The translations under genes and the position numbers were made by a program. From the NCBI GenBank assembly GCA_963851325.1, contig CAWKOR010000002.1, forward strand, positions 558,001 to 622,000: a stretch of DNA of 64,000 nucleotides, read 5' to 3'. The notes beneath the pieces are model-generated. The model was not told where the DNA came from. It saw only the letters and a program-made list of their open reading frames with translations, and did not search any database. Source of the DNA: DATGKG01 sp963851325. Its GTDB lineage: Bacteria; Desulfobacterota; Binatia; Binatales; Binataceae. Positions 59,287-64,000 of this stretch are shown one piece after another (position 1 is the first letter of the stretch; each line of letters opens with the position of its first letter).

Positions 59287-61480
59287 ATGACATCCGCTGT
59301 CGCCATCAATGATCGTGGATCAGCCCGCGCGCCGAGGTTACTCGTGCTGGCCCTGGTCGTCCTGCCGATCCTCTTCAACGCGATCGCGCTCTTTCCGGAG
59401 GTGCGAAATTCCGCGCCCAACGACAACGATCAGATCTTTCACTACACCTTTATCGAGCGCGCCAATCAGGCAATCGCCGCGGGCGACAATCCGTTCGATC
59501 ATTGGCTACCCGAGCTGGAAATCGGCTTTCCTCAGTTCCTTTACTATCAGAACCTGCCACATCTCACCGTGGTCGCGCTTCACCATTTGCTGCTCAAGCG
59601 GGTCAGCCTCCTCAGGTTGCTGAATCTGGTCCGCTACCTTTTGATGGTGTTGTTTCCCTTGACGGTGTACTGGTCGATGCGGCGAATGGAGTTTTCAACG
59701 ATCGCCGCGGCGGTCGGCGCCGCGTTCTCCTCGACCTTGTCATCGCAGTACGAATACGGCTTCGACTACCACAGCTATATCTGGCTCGGCCTGGGAATGT
59801 TTCCGCAGTTGTGCTCGATGCATCTGATGTTCATCGGTGCGGGTTGCTTGTATCGGGTATTGGAGCGGGGCAAGGGATTCGTAGCGGCGATCATCGCCAG
59901 TGCCGCAGTAGTTCTGTCGGACCTGCTTTATGGATACATCTATGCGGTTGCCGCCCTGATCCTGTTGGTGTTGAGTGCTTTAAGGCAGACCGCCCGCGCG
60001 AATCGAAGGTCGGACGCTATCAGGAAGGTTTCGCTTCTCGGCGCACGCTTCGCGATCGTCGCCTTCATCGCCGCTTTGATCAGCGCTTATCAAATCGTAC
60101 CGTTCTTCCACCAACTCCAGTACGTCAACCGGGAGTTCCCCGGACAACTACAGCGCTTCACTCCATTTAGTACGTCAAGCGTCCTGTCTAATCTCTTCGA
60201 AGGTCATCTTTTCGACAAGAACCGTTTGCCGGTACTCACTTCGCTCGTTTTCATCGGAATCGTGTACGCGGCTGTGATTCGGAACCAGTCAGGCCAAATT
60301 AGCACTTACCATTCTTATAACTTATACCTTCCTGGTTTTTAGTCACCTCATCCTTGGCCCGTTAGTCTACCTCCTGCCGCTAACCCGCCTTGTTCCTTTA
60401 ACACGGCTCGTCGCCGGCGGAGACCTCGGCGTCATCCTTCTGGCAGGCCTGGGTGGCGAATTGATCTGGGAGCACTGGCCATCCACAATGTCCAAGGTTC
60501 GAGTTATCGCACCGGTAGCGATACTTCTGATCCTATCCACCGTGGCATTCGCCGAAAGATGGAACCTCTATCATCTTTCCGCACAACAGATGCAAAAGTG
60601 CGCGGAGGCGCTCGACGACAACCTCGAGCTTCCGCAGATTATGTCGGCCCTGAAGGAGGCTCCGCCCGGCAGGGTCTACGCCGGCACGCGGGGCAATTGG
60701 GGCAACTGGATGCAGGTGGGTAAGGTCTATCTGTACGACCTCCTGCCGATCGAACAACTTACCACCGTGATGCCGTGGCAAACACTTTCCTTAAACGCAC
60801 CGCTTCTGTGGCAGTTGAACATACCGAATCTGGACTTCTGTCGGCTATTCAATATCCGATACATAGTAGCGCCTCCGGCCTTGCGACCTCCACCGTTCTA
60901 TCGCCGTAAGCTAGTTACCTCTGACTACATCCTCTATGAAATCGATTCCGGCGGATATTTACAGTTGGGACAGATAGACAGCGTACTACCGATGCCTTCC
61001 AGTCAGGCATTGTATGCGCGCAACCGCGACTGGATCGCAAGCGAGTATCCAGCGCAAGGTAGGTTCATCGCGTATCGTTCCCCGAATGATAAGTTGAACG
61101 ATGCTCTTAAACCGACTTCCACTCCGGACTCCTCACCCGAGAATGTCGGTGAGCTTGGCGCCATAGCGCGGGAAATCACCACACCCGATTCGTTCGCCGC
61201 TGAGGTAACAGCAACTTCTCCAGCGTTGCTGGTATTCAAGGCTACCTATCACCCAAATTGGCATGTGGTCGTCGATGGACGTGAACAACACATTTTCATG
61301 GTATCGCCCAGTTTCATCGGAACCATGATCACGCCGGGGCGGCATCAGGTAAGCGCCGAGTATCGTTCGAGTGCGCTAAAGAAATGGTTACTTCTTTTGG
61401 GCTGTATAACCCTGATCACCATCCTAGTAGTTCGGACCTTCGGTCTCGAATCATGGTTCTTTGGCAGACTCTCGGAGTAG
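59287..61480 (+). pseudogene. Large membrane protein (6-pyruvoyl-tetrahydropterin-synthase-related type) with one frameshift
   Basis: Two frames make one protein of about 730 residues. The first (59287-60342) has an N-terminal helix, NSAPNDNDQIFHYTFIERAN in a periplasmic loop and eight or so helices. After a +1 shift upstream of 60300 the second continues LALTILITYTFLVFSHLILG and ends at 61480 with a soluble domain (YHPNWHVVVDGREQHIFMVS) and a last helix. This layout is that of the membrane family annotated as PTPS-related, or of YfhO-like proteins with GT-C-type transmembrane halves. Function unknown. The join is a single-base change and could be a sequencing error. Confidence 0.65.
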
Positions 61481-61975
61481 GCTGAGACTCTCGGTCGAAG
61501 ACATCTTTTCGTTGCCGTTTTGGTTCCATCGACGATCCGAAGGTCTGCTGTGCAATCCGGGCGTTCCAGAAGACCCTTGTATCGATCGTCGCGTCGAAAT
61601 ATCCGAAGGCCGAATTGAAAACATAGCTGCTGCACTTAGCCGCGATGCAGCTTCCTTGATCTTTGTTCTTCCTGGCTGACCACACAATGCTACGAGCGAA
61701 TCAGCCTTTTCTTCAATGACTGATGACATTCGAAGCCTTACTTTGAGTCCTGATATTTCGATGAACCACGTCACGTCGAGCCCAACATTCCGGCTGGAAT
61801 AGACAATCTGAAAGCTCTTCGCTCTTTCGTCACGTTCCAATACGACATGCGTAGTAGCTAATTTCTGAACTGCTTGTGAGTCGAACGAGCCTGCGCTAGA
61901 CAAATCAAGCTGCAATTTAATCGCATACCATACGACACTTGTAGTAGGTGTCAGGACGCGAAAAGAGCGTTTCAC
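61451..61975 (-). CDS. Hypothetical protein, low confidence
   Basis: 174 residues from a GTG with AAAGAG upstream. It overlaps the end of the membrane-protein gene tail-to-tail by 30 bases. The N-terminal two-thirds (VVWYAIKLQLDLSSAGSFDS, FQIVYSSRNVGLDVTWFIEI) could be a small beta-rich domain; the C-terminus is Ser/Arg-rich. No family is recognised. It may be spurious. Confidence 0.35.
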   Translation of the reverse strand: MKRSFRVLTPTTSVVWYAIKLQLDLSSAGSFDSQAVQKLATTHVVLERDERAKSFQIVYSSRNVGLDVTWFIEISGLKVRLRMSSVIEEKADSLVALCGQPGRTKIKEAASRLSAAAMFSIRPSDISTRRSIQGSSGTPGLHSRPSDRRWNQNGNEKMSSTESLSLLRESAKEP

Positions 61976-62048
61976 TCTTTAGTTGGATCGATAACTATTG
62001 TATAAGTTGCGGCCTATTATTTTCCTGGGTGTCACTGGAGGCTGACCT

Positions 62049-64000
62049 ATGCGTCGTTTGCACCTGTACCTAATCATTCTCGGAGCCATTGTTGTTTTGA
62101 GCGCGCGCGCCTCCGAAAGGGCTTATGCGGCCGATCCGCAGGCTTCTCCGGCGGCAGCATCATCTCCATCAACTCAAGGTAGTGCGCCTGCTTATACGCT
62201 TCCTCCTGTTGTAGTAACGGCTACCAGGACAAATAGCACTCCGGCTGATTCGACCAGTTACTTGACGCTTTTCACCCATGAGGACGTAAAACAGACACCC
62301 GCTTTAGTGGTGGACGATGCGCTTCGCCAGATTCCTGGCTTCAATACCTTCAGGCGTTCGAGCAGCATGGTCACCGCGCCGGCAGATGACCCCGAGGCGC
62401 AGGGCGTGACTCTTCGAGGAGTCGGGCCGGGCGGCGCGAGTCGCGCTCTGGTGCTGTACGACGGTGTTCCGGTCAATGATGGCTTTGGTGGATGGATTTA
62501 TTGGGACGAGCTGCCGCTGAATATTTTGGACCGGGTCGAGATTGTCGAAGGCGGCGGCTCGAATCTCTGGGGCAATGAGGCGGAAGGCGGAGTAATCAAC
62601 ATGATTAGCCGAAAACCGTCCGCCTTCAACAATATGCGGTTTCAAGGATCGTATGGTAACCGGAACACTACTCAAGACTCTGTGTCCGGAGACTACACGC
62701 TAGGTCGGTTGAAGGTCAGCCTGGAACAGGACTTCTTCAACACCAATGGCTGGAATATTATCAAATCCGGATTCAGGGGACCTATCGATCACTCCTCGAG
62801 CTCGATGCATACTTTGTCGAGCGGGCGTCTCGTATACGATCTCGAAAACGGCTTGTCGACCTTTCTTAGAGGAAGCTTCTATCAGGAGTATCGCGACCTT
62901 GGCACCCACTTTAGAAGCGCGAGTGCTACCCGCGGCTTTGTCAATGCGGGGGGATCATACGACGATCATCAGGGCGATCTCTTCAACGCCAGCATTTATG
63001 GCCATCTCTCCACCTATCATCAGAATTTTTCGATGGAAGACGAAGACCTGGGTCGGGCCATGGAAGTACCCTCCCAAACTCAACGGATTCCTTCGACCGA
63101 TGTCGGAGGATATTTCACCTGGACTCGCACATTTTTTAAGTATCATCAGATCGTGGCGGGCGCGGACTTTCGTTTGATCGACGGAACCAGCTACGACAAC
63201 TTCTTCAACGAAGAAGGTACTGCGATCGATCTTCGTCAGGAGAGTTTTGGAAAGCAGCAGTTCTACGGCGCATTCATCGAGGACCTGTTTCGTCCTATCG
63301 AGCAGCTTGAAATCGACGTCTCCCTTAGAGGCGACGCTTTTACCAACTATGACGGAAAGGTCATCAGCCATCAGGTCGGTGGACCTACCACAACTCAAAC
63401 CTTCTCTGACCATGTGCGCAGCGCGACCAGTCCGAGACTCGGCATTCGCTACGATCCGTGGAAATGGCTAACCCTCCGCCTCGGGCTGTACGAGGCTTAC
63501 CGTGCACCAACTCTGGCGGAACTTTATCGACCATCCAGCGTGGAAGAGTTGCAGTTGATTCCGAATCCCAGGCTTAGCCCCGAGTATTTGCAAGGAGGAG
63601 AGATCGGCGCCGTGTTCCGCGCGGTCCCGGGTCTTACCCTCGGATGGACCGGTTATTGGAATTACCTGCATAACCCCATCAGCAACGTAGTTACCGCATT
63701 CGACCCGGTTACCGGTGAAGATGCGGCGCGGACCAGAGAAAACCTCGGACGAGCACGCATCCGCGGTTACCACGCCGACGCTCAATACGACTTTGATTGG
63801 ATCAACTGGTATGGGTGGTCCGGCTACCATCCCAGGCTCAGTCTTACCGCGAACTATTTGAGATCTGAAGCAACCTTGACCAGTAACTTGCCGGATACTG
63901 CGCTGGTGGGTCGGCGGCTAGCCCTGGTGCCATGGGATACCTTGAGCGTTGGCCTGCGTTACAGCGACTCTTTGTTTGGAGACTTCTGGGTCCAGGAACA
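62049..64000 (+). CDS. TonB-dependent outer-membrane receptor (runs off the window)
   Basis: About 650 codons, open to the right edge. GGAGG precedes the ATG by 7 bases. A signal peptide is followed by the TonB-box region (LPPVVVTATRTNSTPAD). The plug domain has VVDDALRQIPGFNTFRRSSS, GVTLRGVGPGGASRALVLYD, GVPVNDGFGGW and ILDRVEIVEGGGSNLWGNEA, then GGVINMISRKP, and many beta strands of the barrel follow. Such receptors import siderophores, cobalamin or other ligands using TonB energy. Ligand unknown. Lasso clusters of some proteobacteria have a dedicated receptor; this one lies about 8 kb away with other genes between. Confidence 0.9.
   Translation, partial: MRRLHLYLIILGAIVVLSARASERAYAADPQASPAAASSPSTQGSAPAYTLPPVVVTATRTNSTPADSTSYLTLFTHEDVKQTPALVVDDALRQIPGFNTFRRSSSMVTAPADDPEAQGVTLRGVGPGGASRALVLYDGVPVNDGFGGWIYWDELPLNILDRVEIVEGGGSNLWGNEAEGGVINMISRKPSAFNNMRFQGSYGNRNTTQDSVSGDYTLGRLKVSLEQDFFNTNGWNIIKSGFRGPIDHSSSSMHTLSSGRLVYDLENGLSTFLRGSFYQEYRDLGTHFRSASATRGFVNAGGSYDDHQGDLFNASIYGHLSTYHQNFSMEDEDLGRAMEVPSQTQRIPSTDVGGYFTWTRTFFKYHQIVAGADFRLIDGTSYDNFFNEEGTAIDLRQESFGKQQFYGAFIEDLFRPIEQLEIDVSLRGDAFTNYDGKVISHQVGGPTTTQTFSDHVRSATSPRLGIRYDPWKWLTLRLGLYEAYRAPTLAELYRPSSVEELQLIPNPRLSPEYLQGGEIGAVFRAVPGLTLGWTGYWNYLHNPISNVVTAFDPVTGEDAARTRENLGRARIRGYHADAQYDFDWINWYGWSGYHPRLSLTANYLRSEATLTSNLPDTALVGRRLALVPWDTLSVGLRYSDSLFGDFWVQE

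Noticed and set aside
1..64000. CRISPR arrays, rRNA and tRNA genes
   Set aside because: I saw no regularly spaced direct repeats, no rRNA-like sequence and no tRNA cloverleaf with a T-arm; a dedicated scan (tRNAscan-SE, CRISPR finder) was not possible.

Overview
The window comes from a GC-rich, Gram-negative, uncultivated-type bacterium. It has a TonB-dependent receptor, a Wza-like outer-membrane exporter, a GspC-like protein and a lipoprotein, so it has an outer membrane. Acyl-CoA dehydrogenase, enoyl-CoA hydratase and methylmalonyl-CoA mutase next to an archaeal-type phosphoglycerate mutase would suit a deltaproteobacterial or Binatota-like lineage. That placement is inference; no rRNA or other taxonomic marker is present.

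Layout. (1) 1-12.2 kb is a compact, intact metabolic region, almost all on the minus strand. It holds acyl-CoA and propionyl-CoA catabolism genes, class II fructose-bisphosphatase, and an alaC-hom-thrC-apgM run, with small toxin-antitoxin loci (HigBA, a Phd/VapC pair, an orphan HigA) between them. An MFS transporter at 11-12.2 kb is preceded by a tiny ORF and a strong hairpin terminator, an arrangement that looks like attenuation. (2) 12.5-15.2 kb has two glycosyltransferase-like genes. (3) 15.3-23.4 kb looks like the regulatory and early region of a decaying phage-like element. Minus-strand HTH proteins and small YdaS/Cro-like ORFs face plus-strand ERF recombinase, HTH, HNH and acetyltransferase-like genes and a shattered primase/ATPase, with a consensus promoter and operator-like repeats between them. 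(4) 23.8-26.5 kb is an insertion-sequence graveyard with IS110, IS630, IS256 and IS3 remnants. (5) 26.7-46.6 kb is a minus-strand surface-polysaccharide locus of the Wzx/Wzy type: glycosyltransferases, sugar-nucleotide enzymes, flippase, polymerase, chain-length and export proteins. Its priming transferase and one glycosyltransferase carry frameshifts, and so does a nucleotidyltransferase at its downstream end. (6) 47.2-53.9 kb is a lasso-peptide gene cluster read on the minus strand in the order B1 (RRE), C (cyclase), A (precursor), K (HPr-kinase-like), a broken ORF, B2 (protease) and D (ABC exporter). (7) 54-64 kb has a lipoprotein, a DsbA-like oxidoreductase, a cysteine-rich secreted protein, an orphan GspC, a frameshifted membrane protein and the start of a TonB-dependent receptor.

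The lasso cluster is the most notable system. The precursor's predicted core is GSGASVPDFASMQPTK, with Gly1 and Asp8 placed for an eight-residue macrolactam ring. The leader has the expected YxxP motif and a penultimate Thr. The kinase gene is of the type known to phosphorylate a C-terminal Ser in other lasso systems, but this core ends in Lys.

Many genes between 21 and 61 kb carry frameshifts while the metabolic region is clean. Either these accessory regions are decaying or the assembly has indel errors; read mapping would decide.
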